In this document: one piece after another, positions 17,213 through 26,315 of the stretch
Position numbering within the stretch: the stretch's first letter is position 1
Layout of the letters: each line of letters starts with the position of its first letter
From: Marinilabiliaceae bacterium
Lineage (GTDB): Bacteria; Bacteroidota; Bacteroidia; Bacteroidales; Marinilabiliaceae
Reading direction: 5' to 3'
Assembly: GCA_016933045.1 (NCBI GenBank)
Contig: JAFGBR010000011.1
Location: 1-58,869, forward strand
Length of the DNA stretch: 58,869 nt
Notes under the pieces: generated by a model
What the model was told of the DNA's origin: nothing
Database searches by the model: none
Seen by the model: the letters and a program-made list of their open reading frames with translations, nothing else
Made by a program: the position numbers and the translations under genes

Positions 17213-18433
17213 TTATTCTCCATCCCAATCCTGATCAGAAAAATCCTGAAATAAAAAATCGTTGTATGGGAAACGTGTAACATGTATTTCTTTAACATTA
17301 TCGTAAACCATTTTTTTAAATTCGTTAAAATTAACTTTGTTTTTAGCCGAAATAAAAATTGTTGGTTGTTGTTTGCCCATCCATGTTTTTTTGAGGTCTT
17401 CGAGGGTTAAATTCTCTCTCCTAAGGGGTGTTAAGTCATCTTCGTCTTTTGGAATAAATGAATAAGCATCTATTTTATTAAATACTAAAATGACTGGTTT
17501 TTCAACATCGTCAATTTCATGCAATGTTTGATTAACAATTTCAATTTGTTGTTCAAAACCGGGATGTGAAATGTCGACTACATGTAATAGTAAATCGGCT
17601 TCGCGAACCTCATCCAAAGTCGATTTAAAAGATTCAACCAGGTGATGGGGTAATTTACGAATAAAACCAACCGTATCGGCCAGTAAGAAAGGTAGATTGT
17701 TAACAACTACTTTTCGTACTGTAGTATCGAGTGTTGCAAAAAGCTTGTTTTCGGCAAATACCTCCGATTTACTTATTACATTCATCAGTGTCGATTTGCC
17801 AACATTGGTGTATCCTACAAGTGCCACACGTACCATTTTGCCCCTGTTTTGCCTTTGTGTGTGCATTTGTTTATCAATTTTTTCCAGATCTTCTTTAAGC
17901 TTTGCAATCTTATCCCGAATTATTCGGCGGTCGGTTTCAATCTCTTTTTCACCTGGCCCCCTCATTCCAATACCTCCGCGTTGACGTTCGAGGTGTGTCC
18001 ACATGCGTGTTAAACGGGGTAATAAGTACTGGTATTGAGCTAGTTCGACTTGTGTTTTGGAGTGAGCCGTTCGAGCTCTGCTTGCAAAAATATCGAGAAT
18101 AAGGTTTGTTCTATCGAGTACACGGCATTTTACTTCTCGTTCAAGATTTCTTAGTTGAGAAGGAGTTAACTCATCATCGAAAATTATTGTTTCTATCTCG
18201 TGAATTTTCAGATAATTAATAATTTGCGATAGCTTTCCGCTTCCTACATAGGTTCTGTGATCAGGTTGTGTTAAATTCTGAACAAAGCGTTTCATAGGTA
18301 TTGCTCCTGCTGTTTCAGCCAGAAATGCTAATTCATCTAAGTATTCTTCAACCAGACTATCGCTCAATTCGGGAGTTTTAACTGCCACAAGAACGACTTT
18401 TTCAATTTCGCGTTTAATATTCTTATCAATCAT
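17213..18433 (-). CDS. hflX: GTPase HflX
   Basis: A 406-aa ribosome-associated GTPase that splits stalled 70S ribosomes under stress. The HflX N-terminal domain (DELTPSQLRNLE, VLDRTNLILDIF) is followed by the glycine-rich linker RGGIGMRGPGEKEIETDRR and a G domain: P-loop GYTNVGKS at about 207-214, DTVGFIRKLP (G3), and NKID (G4). Length is normal. It lies 62 bases downstream of tonB on the same strand, with a terminator between, and has a promoter candidate of its own. Confidence 0.96.
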   Translation of the reverse strand: MIDKNIKREIEKVVLVAVKTPELSDSLVEEYLDELAFLAETAGAIPMKRFVQNLTQPDHRTYVGSGKLSQIINYLKIHEIETIIFDDELTPSQLRNLEREVKCRVLDRTNLILDIFASRARTAHSKTQVELAQYQYLLPRLTRMWTHLERQRGGIGMRGPGEKEIETDRRIIRDKIAKLKEDLEKIDKQMHTQRQNRGKMVRVALVGYTNVGKSTLMNVISKSEVFAENKLFATLDTTVRKVVVNNLPFLLADTVGFIRKLPHHLVESFKSTLDEVREADLLLHVVDISHPGFEQQIEIVNQTLHEIDDVEKPVILVFNKIDAYSFIPKDEDDLTPLRRENLTLEDLKKTWMGKQQPTIFISAKNKVNFNEFKKMVYDNVKEIHVTRFPYNDFLFQDFSDQDWDGE

Positions 18434-18445
18434 TTACTTTACATC

Positions 18446-18474
18446 AAAAAAAAACCCGGTCGTCATGACCGGGT
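18446..18474 (-). terminator. Terminator of tonB
   Basis: On the minus strand the perfect 8-bp stem ACCCGGTC (18467-18474 with 18454-18461, loop of 5) is followed by nine T. It sits between tonB and hflX. Confidence 0.85.
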
Positions 18475-18475
18475 A

Positions 18476-18510
18476 CAAAGTTATAAAGTTTATTGCTATT
18501 GCAGTACAAA
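18476..18510 (-). promoter_or_regulatory. Candidate hflX promoter at the end of tonB
   Basis: On the minus strand TAACTTTG (18476-18483) matches TAnnTTTG; TTTG at 18507-18510 is 23 bases upstream, slightly long spacing. A start about 18469 would lie inside the tonB terminator hairpin, so hflX transcripts would not carry the full stem. Confidence 0.4.
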
Positions 18511-19173
18511 GTTAATAGGTACAGTATAAGAAACTTTTACTGCTTTACCACGTTGTTTACCCGGCTTCCATTTTGGCATGTTCAATACCTGATTTAAGGC
18601 TGCTTTGTCAAGGTTTGGATCTACACCTCTTGCTATCTTAACATTTTCAACTTCACCTTTTGCATTAACAACAAACTGAACATATACACGTCCTTGTATG
18701 CCGTTTTCCTGTGCAATAATTGGATATTTTACCGAAGCTAAATATTTATTTAGTGCTGCATTTCCTCCAGGGAATTCGGGCATCTCTTCAACAACAAAAA
18801 ATACAGGTGCATCTTCTGTGTCTTCTTCTTCAACATCCACATTTGTAAACTCTACTTCTGTTTCTTCATCTAATTCAGTGTCAAGTTCAAGTTCTTCTTC
18901 CAGTTCCACATCATCATCTACAATGTTTAATACATCACTAACGCGTGGCGGTGGCGGTGGTGGTGGTGGTTTAACTTCTTGCTGGCGGGTAATAGGTACA
19001 ATTTCTTCTTCAGAGTCTACCTCTTCCATCAGTTCAAATTTTTCATTTTTCACATCAGTACTGGTCCACTCAAATGCAATTAAAACTATTGCTAATGTTG
19101 CAATAAGACCAATTTGCATGAAAATTGTTTTTTTGTTTTCCAAATCAGCCTTTGGTGACTTTTTTACTTCCAT
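18496..19173 (-). CDS. tonB: energy transducer TonB
   Basis: A 225-aa inner-membrane protein that passes proton-motive energy to outer-membrane receptors. A short cytoplasmic N terminus is followed by one TM segment (about 17-35), a proline run of eight residues at about 69-76, a strongly acidic spacer rich in Glu/Asp (about 85-120), and a TonB C-terminal domain beginning FPGGNAALNKYL and ending VPINFVLQ. This is the common Bacteroidota form. ExbB/ExbD are not nearby. The 5' untranslated region is unusually structured (see separate entry). Confidence 0.93.
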   Translation of the reverse strand: MEVKKSPKADLENKKTIFMQIGLIATLAIVLIAFEWTSTDVKNEKFELMEEVDSEEEIVPITRQQEVKPPPPPPPPRVSDVLNIVDDDVELEEELELDTELDEETEVEFTNVDVEEEDTEDAPVFFVVEEMPEFPGGNAALNKYLASVKYPIIAQENGIQGRVYVQFVVNAKGEVENVKIARGVDPNLDKAALNQVLNMPKWKPGKQRGKAVKVSYTVPINFVLQ

Positions 19174-19209
19174 AACAACAATTCTCTGTTAATGTTATTT
19201 CTTTTAATT

Positions 19210-19254
19210 TGCTCGTATCTCGAAGGATCTGCATATCCTTTTAATTTGCGAGCA
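19210..19254 (-). promoter_or_regulatory. Structured 5' leader of tonB
   Basis: TGCTCG (19210-19215) and CGAGCA (19249-19254) form an outer 6-bp stem; inside, AAGGAT (19223-19228) and ATCCTT (19235-19240) form a second stem with a 6-base loop. A direct repeat of TTTTAATTTGC flanks the structure. It lies 37 bases upstream of the tonB start. No T run follows. Confidence 0.4.
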
Positions 19255-19495
19255 TAAAATTAAAATTTTAATTTAAAATACCGCTCACTTATTTATGCTT
19301 TTTATACAAATATCGAACAAAAACAGGTTAATAACAATAAATTAACATCTATTAGCTTTTTGCAGTGATTTTTTTGGTATGTATTGTAGTTAATTAATTG
19401 GCCTTATATTTTTCGTATTGCTAATTTATACTTTTTTATTGTTGCTTAATAACTTTTTTATTATGTTTTGTTTTCCAAAATTGGAAATAACTGAG
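19255..19495. other. Intergenic stretch between tonB leader and tRNA-Ala promoter
   Basis: Very AT-rich sequence that must carry the tonB promoter on the minus strand, but I see no exact TAnnTTTG box for it. No convincing gene: the open frame running through 19418-19735 crosses the tRNA. Confidence 0.5.
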
Positions 19496-19525
19496 TTTGG
19501 TAATTTAAAAAAAATACTATATTTG
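19496..19525 (+). promoter_or_regulatory. Promoter of tRNA-Ala
   Basis: TTTG at 19496-19499 and TATATTTG at 19518-19525, spaced by 18 bases, are an exact match to the Bacteroidota -33/-7 consensus, 21 bases before the tRNA. Confidence 0.75.
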
Positions 19526-19546
19526 CAATCATTAAAAATACGAGTT

Positions 19547-19620
19547 GGGGGATTAGCTCAGTTGGCTAGAGCGTTTGACTGGCAGTCAAAAGGTCATCGG
19601 TTCGATTCCGATATTCTCCA
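19547..19620 (+). tRNA. tRNA-Ala (anticodon GGC)
   Basis: A full cloverleaf: acceptor GGGGGAT pairing with ATTCTCC, D stem GCTC/GAGC, anticodon stem TTTGA/TCAAA around the loop CTGGCAG (anticodon GGC), T stem ATCGG/CCGAT with loop TTCGATT, discriminator A. The G3:U70 alanine identity pair is present. The 3' CCA is not encoded. Confidence 0.95.
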
Positions 19621-19630
19621 CATAGAAAAT

Positions 19631-19668
19631 AAAGGCGTTTGGGGGCTTCCACCTTGGGCGCTTTTTTT
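19631..19668 (+). terminator. Probable terminator after tRNA-Ala
   Basis: A G-U-rich stem (GCGTTTGGGG with CCTTGGGCGC, loop of 6) is followed by seven T. Less certain because of the many wobble pairs. Confidence 0.5.
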
Positions 19669-19852
19669 ATTAGGTACAAACAAAAGCACAAACAATTACC
19701 TCGTTAATCTCAATAATCAATTAATGGAGCATTGACAAGAGGGAGTTAAATAAAACTATAATTTACATAAAACGGAATAAAAAAAACCTTAATGAAATAT
19801 CTCTCATTAAGGTTACTGAAGGTTTATATTCTTACGACTTTATATAGTCTTG

Positions 19853-19923
19853 TTGTCCCGCAAGGATTCGAACCTCGACTAGATGGACCAAAACCACCTG
19901 TGCTGCCATTACACAACGGGACA
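19853..19923 (-). tRNA. tRNA-Gln (anticodon TTG)
   Basis: Read on the minus strand: acceptor TGTCCCG pairs with CGGGACA; the anticodon loop TTTTGGT gives TTG (codon CAA); the T arm carries GGTTCGAATCC. Discriminator A, no encoded CCA. Convergent with tRNA-Ala. Confidence 0.93.
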
Positions 19924-19948
19924 ATAACCGTGCTTTTCTTTAGCGATG

Positions 19949-19956
19949 CAAAAATA
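19949..19956 (-). promoter_or_regulatory. -7 box of the tRNA-Gln promoter (TATTTTTG)
   Basis: Exact TAnnTTTG on the minus strand, 26 bases before the tRNA. The -33 element is weak (ATTG about 19976-19979). Confidence 0.6.
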
Positions 19957-20152
19957 AAAAGAAAATATTTTCTGACAATAGAAAGATGGAATTTATTTCA
20001 ACTTTTTTTTATTCAATATTAGGTTTTTGTTTAGCAAATTTATTAACAGGCAGGTTATCAGATTATTTGAATAATAAAAATCTATGGTAAGTATTGTAAA
20101 ATGATCTGGTAAAAGTTTTACTTTTACACAAATACTAAAAATAGTTCGATTT

Positions 20153-23068
20153 ATGAATATAAATATTGGCAATGTGTCTCGAAAATTTGTTTTTCGTTTT
20201 ATCTCGTTAGTAATTTTTGTTATTTCATTTGTTGTATATTTTGCTACCATGGCTCCAACTATGAGTTTTTGGGATTGTGGGGAGTTTATCTCTTGTGCAG
20301 CAAAACTCGAGGTTGGACATGCTCCCGGAGCACCGTTGTTTTTATTGATTGCAAGGTTTTTTTCTTTGTTTGCTTCTTCGGCTGTAAATATTGCCTGGTG
20401 GATTAATTTATCTTCGGCTTTTTTTTCGGCATTAACGGTAATGATATTATTTGCTACGATAGTTGATTTACTTACTGGTTTCGATAATGAGTTTGTTAAA
20501 GCCCGATGGGGTTTTGCATTTTATATTGTATCTGGTGTGTTAGGTAGTTTAGCATTTGCCTTTACCGATACATTTTGGTTTTCGGCTGTAGAAGCAGAAG
20601 TATATGCGTTATCGCTATTTTTTACGGCACTTACTTTTTGGATGGTCCTTCAATGGCGTAAGGCAGAAAAAAATGGATCTGGAAATCGGTGGATAGTGTT
20701 GATGTCATATATTATGGGATTATCTATAGGTATTCATTTATTAAATTTATTAACTATACCGGTTGTTTCGATGGTTATATATCAGCAAAAAAAAGGAGTT
20801 GGGTTAAAGCAATTGCTTTTTGGGTTTTTTATTGGGGTTGGTATATTAGGCGCAGTGCTTTTTGGCGTTGTACAAAATGGATTGGTTCCGGCATCTAAAA
20901 TTGAAATATTTTTGGTAAACAATTATAATATGCCACTTCACTCAGGTTTGATTATATGGTTGTTTATTGTATTTGGCACATTAATATTTTTAATGATTAA
21001 AACCTTTAATAAATATCAGGTTATTCATTTTATATGCTTAAATGTGTTAGTATTACTTATTGGATTTGGATCGTATGCAATGATTATTATCCGTTCGAAT
21101 GCTGATACTCCAATTAATTTAAATGCTCCTACCGATGTTCTTTTGCTTAATGATTACCTTAACCGTAAACAATATGGCGATAAACCGTTGTTAAACGGAC
21201 CTACTTTCGTTTCGAATCCTATTGGGGTTATTGAGTCGGATGACTATAGATATAATGGTTTAAAATATGAGAAATACTCAAATGTTGATGGGTATGATTA
21301 CAGTAAATCTGATTTAATGCCTTTTTCACGTTTGTTTAGTACCCAACCTCATCATATTCATGGATATAAGCATTGGATTGGTATGGACGAGAATGATAAA
21401 AAATTGTCATTTACTGATAATTTAATATTTTTCTTCAGGTATCAGCTTAATCACATGTATTTCAGATACTTTATGTGGAATTTTTCGGGTAAGCAAAATG
21501 ATATTCAAGGTATTGGAACGACTTTTAATGGTAATTGGATATCGGGTTTTTCATTTATTGATGCTATGCGAACCGGGAATCGTAATTATTTGCATGGCGA
21601 TGAACAGGGTAATGATGGTCGTAACAGGTATTTTATGATTCCATTATTAATTGGATTGACAGGTATATTTTTTTTATGGAGAAAGAAGAAAAAGGGAAAA
21701 GCATTGCTTGCCGAGTTGGGGTTGTTGTTTTTTGTTACAGGTGTTTTTATTGTACTCTATTTAAATCAAACACCATATGAACCACGTGAAAGAGATTATG
21801 CTTATGTGGGGTCGTTTTATGCATTTTCTATTTTTATTGGTTTTGGCTGTTTTGCATTAATCCGATTGTTGAATAAGTATGGAAGAATGGTTGCATTATT
21901 GGGGATAATATTCTTGTTTATTGGGTTACCTGTATTGTTGATTGCTCAAAATTATAAAGATCATGATCGTTCTCAAAACTATCTTTCGATTGATATCGCC
22001 AAAAGCTATCTTGAGAGTTGTGAGCCCAATGCAATACTATTTACTTATGGCGATAATGATACTTACCCGTTGTGGTATGCCCAGGAGGTTGAAGGAGTTA
22101 GACCCGATGTTAGGGTTTTAAATATTGGATTACTATCTGCAAGTTGGTACATAAGGCAGGCATCTATTGCAGTTAATGAATCTCAAGCAATACATTTTAC
22201 AATACCTGTTGATAGATATAATCACGACGATTTTGGTTACATGCCATTACTTGACCGTACTGATGGTGTTCTATATCCTGTTGAAACGGTATTAAACGTA
22301 ATACGAAAGGATAATCCGCGATCTAAAGTGCGGTTGCAGAGTGGGAAAGAGGTTGCCTTTTTTCCGGCCGGAAGGGTTCAAATTGATTCTGCTCAGTGGA
22401 ACATAGCCGAAAAAGCACTGCATAGAGGTCAATTGGCGTTCATTGATATTATTGCAAGTAATTATAAAAATAGACCAATATATTTTACTTCGGGAACAGA
22501 TAATGATGCAATGTTGGGGTTAGATTCGTATTGTATACCAATTGGAATGGTTGCTCGTTTGATGTTTAATAATAATTCTGCAAAAATATTAGATGAACAG
22601 TTTAATGTTTTTATGAATAAAATAAGTATAAGAAATGACTCATTGGAATACTACAGTGAAACCGATCGAAAAACATTTACTATTGCCAATTATCGAAATT
22701 TTACAAACCAACTGGCCGATTCTTTAATTAGCAACAACAGATTGGATGATGCCAGAGATGTGCTGTTAAAATCATTAAAAGAATATCCATCATTTTTAAG
22801 TATTTCAGATAATAATAATTTATCTTTTATTGGTATACTTTTTAAAGCAGGATTAATAGAAGAAGCAAAAAAGGTTTTGATTGATAAAACAATGTATACC
22901 ATTTCGAATATTGAACATTTCGAAAATCTTTCGTTCGATACCAAGCAATGGTATTATACATCGCTTCAACAGGAAAAATATATTGCTGAATATTTAATTC
23001 AAATATGTATTGATAATAAACAGCAAGTACCCCTTTTGATGCTTCAAAATGTTATTGGTATTAATTAA
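20153..23068 (+). CDS. glycosyltransferase family 117 (DUF2723) membrane protein, copy 1
   Basis: A 971-aa protein with 11-13 predicted membrane segments in the first 600 residues and a soluble C-terminal half. It carries the DUF2723 hallmark near the first loop (TMSFWDCGEFISCAAK, HAPGAPLF) and a later PYEPRERDYAYVGSFYAF motif. The early acidic pair in WDCGEF is placed like the catalytic acidic residues of GT-C enzymes such as protein O-mannosyltransferases. Databases group the family as GT117; donor and acceptor are not established. A role in Bacteroidota protein or envelope glycosylation is inference. The C-terminal part has helical-repeat-like stretches (ADSLISNNRLDDARDVL). A near-consensus TACTTTTA lies at 20119-20126. 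It forms a tandem pair with the next gene. Confidence 0.88.
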   Translation: MNINIGNVSRKFVFRFISLVIFVISFVVYFATMAPTMSFWDCGEFISCAAKLEVGHAPGAPLFLLIARFFSLFASSAVNIAWWINLSSAFFSALTVMILFATIVDLLTGFDNEFVKARWGFAFYIVSGVLGSLAFAFTDTFWFSAVEAEVYALSLFFTALTFWMVLQWRKAEKNGSGNRWIVLMSYIMGLSIGIHLLNLLTIPVVSMVIYQQKKGVGLKQLLFGFFIGVGILGAVLFGVVQNGLVPASKIEIFLVNNYNMPLHSGLIIWLFIVFGTLIFLMIKTFNKYQVIHFICLNVLVLLIGFGSYAMIIIRSNADTPINLNAPTDVLLLNDYLNRKQYGDKPLLNGPTFVSNPIGVIESDDYRYNGLKYEKYSNVDGYDYSKSDLMPFSRLFSTQPHHIHGYKHWIGMDENDKKLSFTDNLIFFFRYQLNHMYFRYFMWNFSGKQNDIQGIGTTFNGNWISGFSFIDAMRTGNRNYLHGDEQGNDGRNRYFMIPLLIGLTGIFFLWRKKKKGKALLAELGLLFFVTGVFIVLYLNQTPYEPRERDYAYVGSFYAFSIFIGFGCFALIRLLNKYGRMVALLGIIFLFIGLPVLLIAQNYKDHDRSQNYLSIDIAKSYLESCEPNAILFTYGDNDTYPLWYAQEVEGVRPDVRVLNIGLLSASWYIRQASIAVNESQAIHFTIPVDRYNHDDFGYMPLLDRTDGVLYPVETVLNVIRKDNPRSKVRLQSGKEVAFFPAGRVQIDSAQWNIAEKALHRGQLAFIDIIASNYKNRPIYFTSGTDNDAMLGLDSYCIPIGMVARLMFNNNSAKILDEQFNVFMNKISIRNDSLEYYSETDRKTFTIANYRNFTNQLADSLISNNRLDDARDVLLKSLKEYPSFLSISDNNNLSFIGILFKAGLIEEAKKVLIDKTMYTISNIEHFENLSFDTKQWYYTSLQQEKYIAEYLIQICIDNKQQVPLLMLQNVIGIN

Positions 23069-23170
23069 AGATGAATAATGTTTTTAGTAATAATATGTGG
23101 TAAGTGAAAATGTGATTGCTCATTTCTTGTAAATGCACATAAAGAAATAATACGTTTTGAAATATTATTG

Positions 23171-23178
23171 TATTTTTG
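23171..23178 (+). promoter_or_regulatory. -7 box upstream of the second GT117 gene (TATTTTTG)
   Basis: An exact TAnnTTTG box in the 177-base gap between the two tandem genes, 67 bases before the ATG. No TTTG at the correct spacing. It suggests the second gene can be transcribed separately. Confidence 0.45.
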
Positions 23179-23245
23179 GCATTGTTGTTTTGAAAAAATG
23201 TAAATTTTTAAAAATGTTGTTTGTAAATAAGTAAAAAAAATATTG

Positions 23246-26200
23246 ATGAGAAGGTATACATTATGGAATAATATTGTAGGCTGGGTTGCATTTTTAATTT
23301 CGGCCATTGTTTATATTATGACTATTGAACCCACTGCCAGTTTTTGGGATTGTGGAGAGTTTATAGCAACATCAGCAAATTTATTAGTAGGCCATCCACC
23401 GGGGGCTCCGTTTTTTATGATTGTTGGACGTTTTTTCTCATTGTTTACTTCTGATAGGGCAATGATTCCAGTAATGATTAATGCAATGTCGGCTTTGGCC
23501 AGTGCATTTACTATACTGTTTTTATTTTGGACAATCACTCATTTTGCAAAAAAGTTAATTTATGATGGCAAAGGGGAGATGAAAGGTTGGCAGCTTGGTG
23601 CTATTTTATCGAGTGGTTTTGTTGGTGCGTTAGCTTATACTTTTTCTGATACTTTTTGGTTTTCGGCAGTTGAGGGTGAGGTATATGCCATGTCATCGTT
23701 GTTTACTGCGGTTGTTTTTTGGTTGGTTTTAAAATGGGAGAATGCAGCCGATAAACCTCATGCAAACAGGTATCTTATCCTTATTGCTTATTTAATGGGG
23801 TTATCAATTGGAGTACACTTGTTAAACCTGTTAACAATTCCTGCAATTGGTATGGTTTATTATTACAAAAAGTATGAAGTAAATAGAAATAACACCATAA
23901 AAGCATTGCTAATATCATCGGCAATATTGTTAGGTATCCTTTATGTTGTAATACCCGGAGTTGTTTATTTGGCCAGTCGTTTCGAACTAATGTTTGTTAA
24001 TGGGTTTGGATTAGGTTTTAATTCGGGTGCTATTTTTTATGCTTGTTTGTTAATAGGTGGTATAATTTGGGGTTTATGGTATACCTATAAAAAAAGTAAG
24101 GTACTTTTAAATACTGCAATAACAGTTGTGGCTGTAATAATTATCGGGTATTCATCTTTTGCAATGATTGTGATTCGCTCGGCAGCTGAACCAACAATGG
24201 ATCAAAATTCACCCGATGATGTATTTTCTTTAATGGGATATTTAAATCGTGAGCAATATGGCGATCGACCTCTGATTTCTGGTCAGTATTATAATTCGCC
24301 TATTGACAGGAGAGCAAGTAATGAAAAAGAAGGTGCACCTATTAGAATAAAAAAAGGGGACAGGTATGAGGTTATTGACAATCGTACCGAATACGTTTTT
24401 GATTCGCGTACAACAACAATCTTTCCAAGAATGTATAGTCGCGAAGGCCGTCATATAAACCAGTATAAGTCATGGGCTAATATTAAAGGTAAAAGAATTA
24501 CTGTTGAAGACGATTCTGGTAAGCCTAAAACTATTATGTTACCCACATTTGGCGAAAACCTAAAATTCTTTTTTAAATACCAGGTAATGCACATGTATTT
24601 CCGTTATTTCATGTGGAATTTTTCGGGACGACAAAACGATATGCAGGGTAATGGTGAGATAAACAAAGGAAACTGGATTACCGGAATTCCTTTTATTGAT
24701 AAGGGTATGGTAGGTGATGATTCTTTATTGCCCGATATTTATTCGAAAAACAAGGCTCGTAATAAGTATTATATGTTGCCACTAATTTTAGGTTTGGTTG
24801 GAATATTTTTTCAGTTTAGTAAAGGTCGTAAAGGCAAACAGGGATTTTGGGTAGTTATGCTCTTGTTTTTCCTTACTGGATTAGCTATTGTATTATACCT
24901 GAACCAAACACCTCTTCAGCCACGCGAACGAGATTATGCCTATGCCGGTTCGTTTTATGCTTTTGCAATATGGATTGGATTAGGAGTTCTTGCTATTGTG
25001 GAAGCATTGAAAAAATATTTACCCGGATCGGTTAGTGTAGGAATAGCCGGGGTGCTTTCATTTGCTTTGGTTCCGGCATTAATGGCTAGTGAAAATTGGG
25101 ACGATCATGATCGTTCGGAACGTTATGTGGCTCGTGATTTGGCTTATAATTATCTTAATACCTGCCAGGAAAATGCTATTTTATTTACCAATGGCGATAA
25201 CGACACATTCCCTCTATGGTACATTCAGGAGGTTGAACGTGTTCGTACCGATGTTCGTGTTTGTAACCTGTCGTATCTCCAAACCGATTGGTATATCGAT
25301 CAAATGAAACGTAAAGCTTATAAATCGGATCCGTTACCTTTTTCACTTACACATGATAAATATGTGACAGGTAAACGAGAAGTTGTTCATTTGGTTGAGC
25401 GTGTGAATGAAGCTATTGATTTGAAGCAGGGAATTGATTTCTTGGCCAGCGATGACTCCAGAACCAAAACATTGCCCAACTATCCGGGTAACATAGATTA
25501 TTTGCCGGCAAAGAAATTCTCATTAAATGTTGATAGTCAAAAAGTTATTAATGGTGGAATTGTTTCAAAAGATGCCGCTCATCTTATTTCAAACAAGTTA
25601 AATATTTCTTTGGATAAAGATTATATTCTTAAAAATGAAGTAATGATACTTGATTTACTGGTTTCTAATAATTGGAATCGTCCAATATATTTTGCAACTA
25701 CTGTTGGATCTGAAAACTATGTTGGTTTAGAAAATTATTTCCAGTTGGAAGGATTTGGTTATCAGTTGGTTCCTATTAAATCAGAGGGTGATGCATATAA
25801 TAACGGACGTGTTGATACCGAAAAAATGTATAATAATGTGGTGAACAAATTCCGTTGGGGAGGCTTCGATAACCCTAATGTTTATTTAGATGAGAACCAT
25901 GTTAGAATGGGAAATAACATAAGGATGAATTTGACACGTTTGGCAAATGCATTAATTGAAGAGGAGAAAAACGATAAAGCTAAAGATATTCTTGATCTTA
26001 CATTTAAAACTTTGCCATCTGAGAGGATTCCCCATACATATTTCTCTATTTTTATGGCTGATGCATATTATAGAATATCAGAGGCTGAAAAAGGAGATAC
26101 TATTTTGGAAGATGTTGCAACAAATAATTTAAAAGAATTGAAGTATTATATGTCGTTACCGGCCAATAAGAAAAGTGCACACGATAGAGATATAAAAAAT

Positions 26201-26314
26201 TGTTTGGCTATATATCGTGAGATTGGTAATATGGCAAATAATTATGGTCGAAATGATATAATGAAAAATTTTGATGCTGATTACCAGGGAGCTTTTCAAC
26301 GATTTATGAGATAA
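23246..26314 (+). CDS. glycosyltransferase family 117 (DUF2723) membrane protein, copy 2
   Basis: A 1022-aa paralogue of the preceding gene with the same layout: SFWDCGEFIATSANLLVG and HPPGAPFF near the N terminus, multiple TM segments to about 620, PLQPRERDYAYAGSFYAF, then NGDNDTFPLWYIQEVE and a C-terminal soluble region with TPR-like helices (ALIEEEKNDKAKDILDL). Start taken at the ATG at 23246; an in-frame TTG lies one codon earlier. The two copies share most motifs but diverge enough to suggest an old duplication with different acceptors or donors. The next gene starts one base after its stop, so they are translationally linked. Confidence 0.9.
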   Translation: MRRYTLWNNIVGWVAFLISAIVYIMTIEPTASFWDCGEFIATSANLLVGHPPGAPFFMIVGRFFSLFTSDRAMIPVMINAMSALASAFTILFLFWTITHFAKKLIYDGKGEMKGWQLGAILSSGFVGALAYTFSDTFWFSAVEGEVYAMSSLFTAVVFWLVLKWENAADKPHANRYLILIAYLMGLSIGVHLLNLLTIPAIGMVYYYKKYEVNRNNTIKALLISSAILLGILYVVIPGVVYLASRFELMFVNGFGLGFNSGAIFYACLLIGGIIWGLWYTYKKSKVLLNTAITVVAVIIIGYSSFAMIVIRSAAEPTMDQNSPDDVFSLMGYLNREQYGDRPLISGQYYNSPIDRRASNEKEGAPIRIKKGDRYEVIDNRTEYVFDSRTTTIFPRMYSREGRHINQYKSWANIKGKRITVEDDSGKPKTIMLPTFGENLKFFFKYQVMHMYFRYFMWNFSGRQNDMQGNGEINKGNWITGIPFIDKGMVGDDSLLPDIYSKNKARNKYYMLPLILGLVGIFFQFSKGRKGKQGFWVVMLLFFLTGLAIVLYLNQTPLQPRERDYAYAGSFYAFAIWIGLGVLAIVEALKKYLPGSVSVGIAGVLSFALVPALMASENWDDHDRSERYVARDLAYNYLNTCQENAILFTNGDNDTFPLWYIQEVERVRTDVRVCNLSYLQTDWYIDQMKRKAYKSDPLPFSLTHDKYVTGKREVVHLVERVNEAIDLKQGIDFLASDDSRTKTLPNYPGNIDYLPAKKFSLNVDSQKVINGGIVSKDAAHLISNKLNISLDKDYILKNEVMILDLLVSNNWNRPIYFATTVGSENYVGLENYFQLEGFGYQLVPIKSEGDAYNNGRVDTEKMYNNVVNKFRWGGFDNPNVYLDENHVRMGNNIRMNLTRLANALIEEEKNDKAKDILDLTFKTLPSERIPHTYFSIFMADAYYRISEAEKGDTILEDVATNNLKELKYYMSLPANKKSAHDRDIKNCLAIYREIGNMANNYGRNDIMKNFDADYQGAFQRFMR

Positions 26315-26315
26315 G

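Noticed and set aside
18698-19192. Ser- and Gly-rich 164-codon frame on the plus strand over tonB
   Set aside because: Shadow of the proline run and acidic spacer of TonB; no start context and no family.
19418-19735. Open frame crossing the tRNA-Ala gene
   Set aside because: It reads straight through a complete tRNA and its promoter; not a protein gene.
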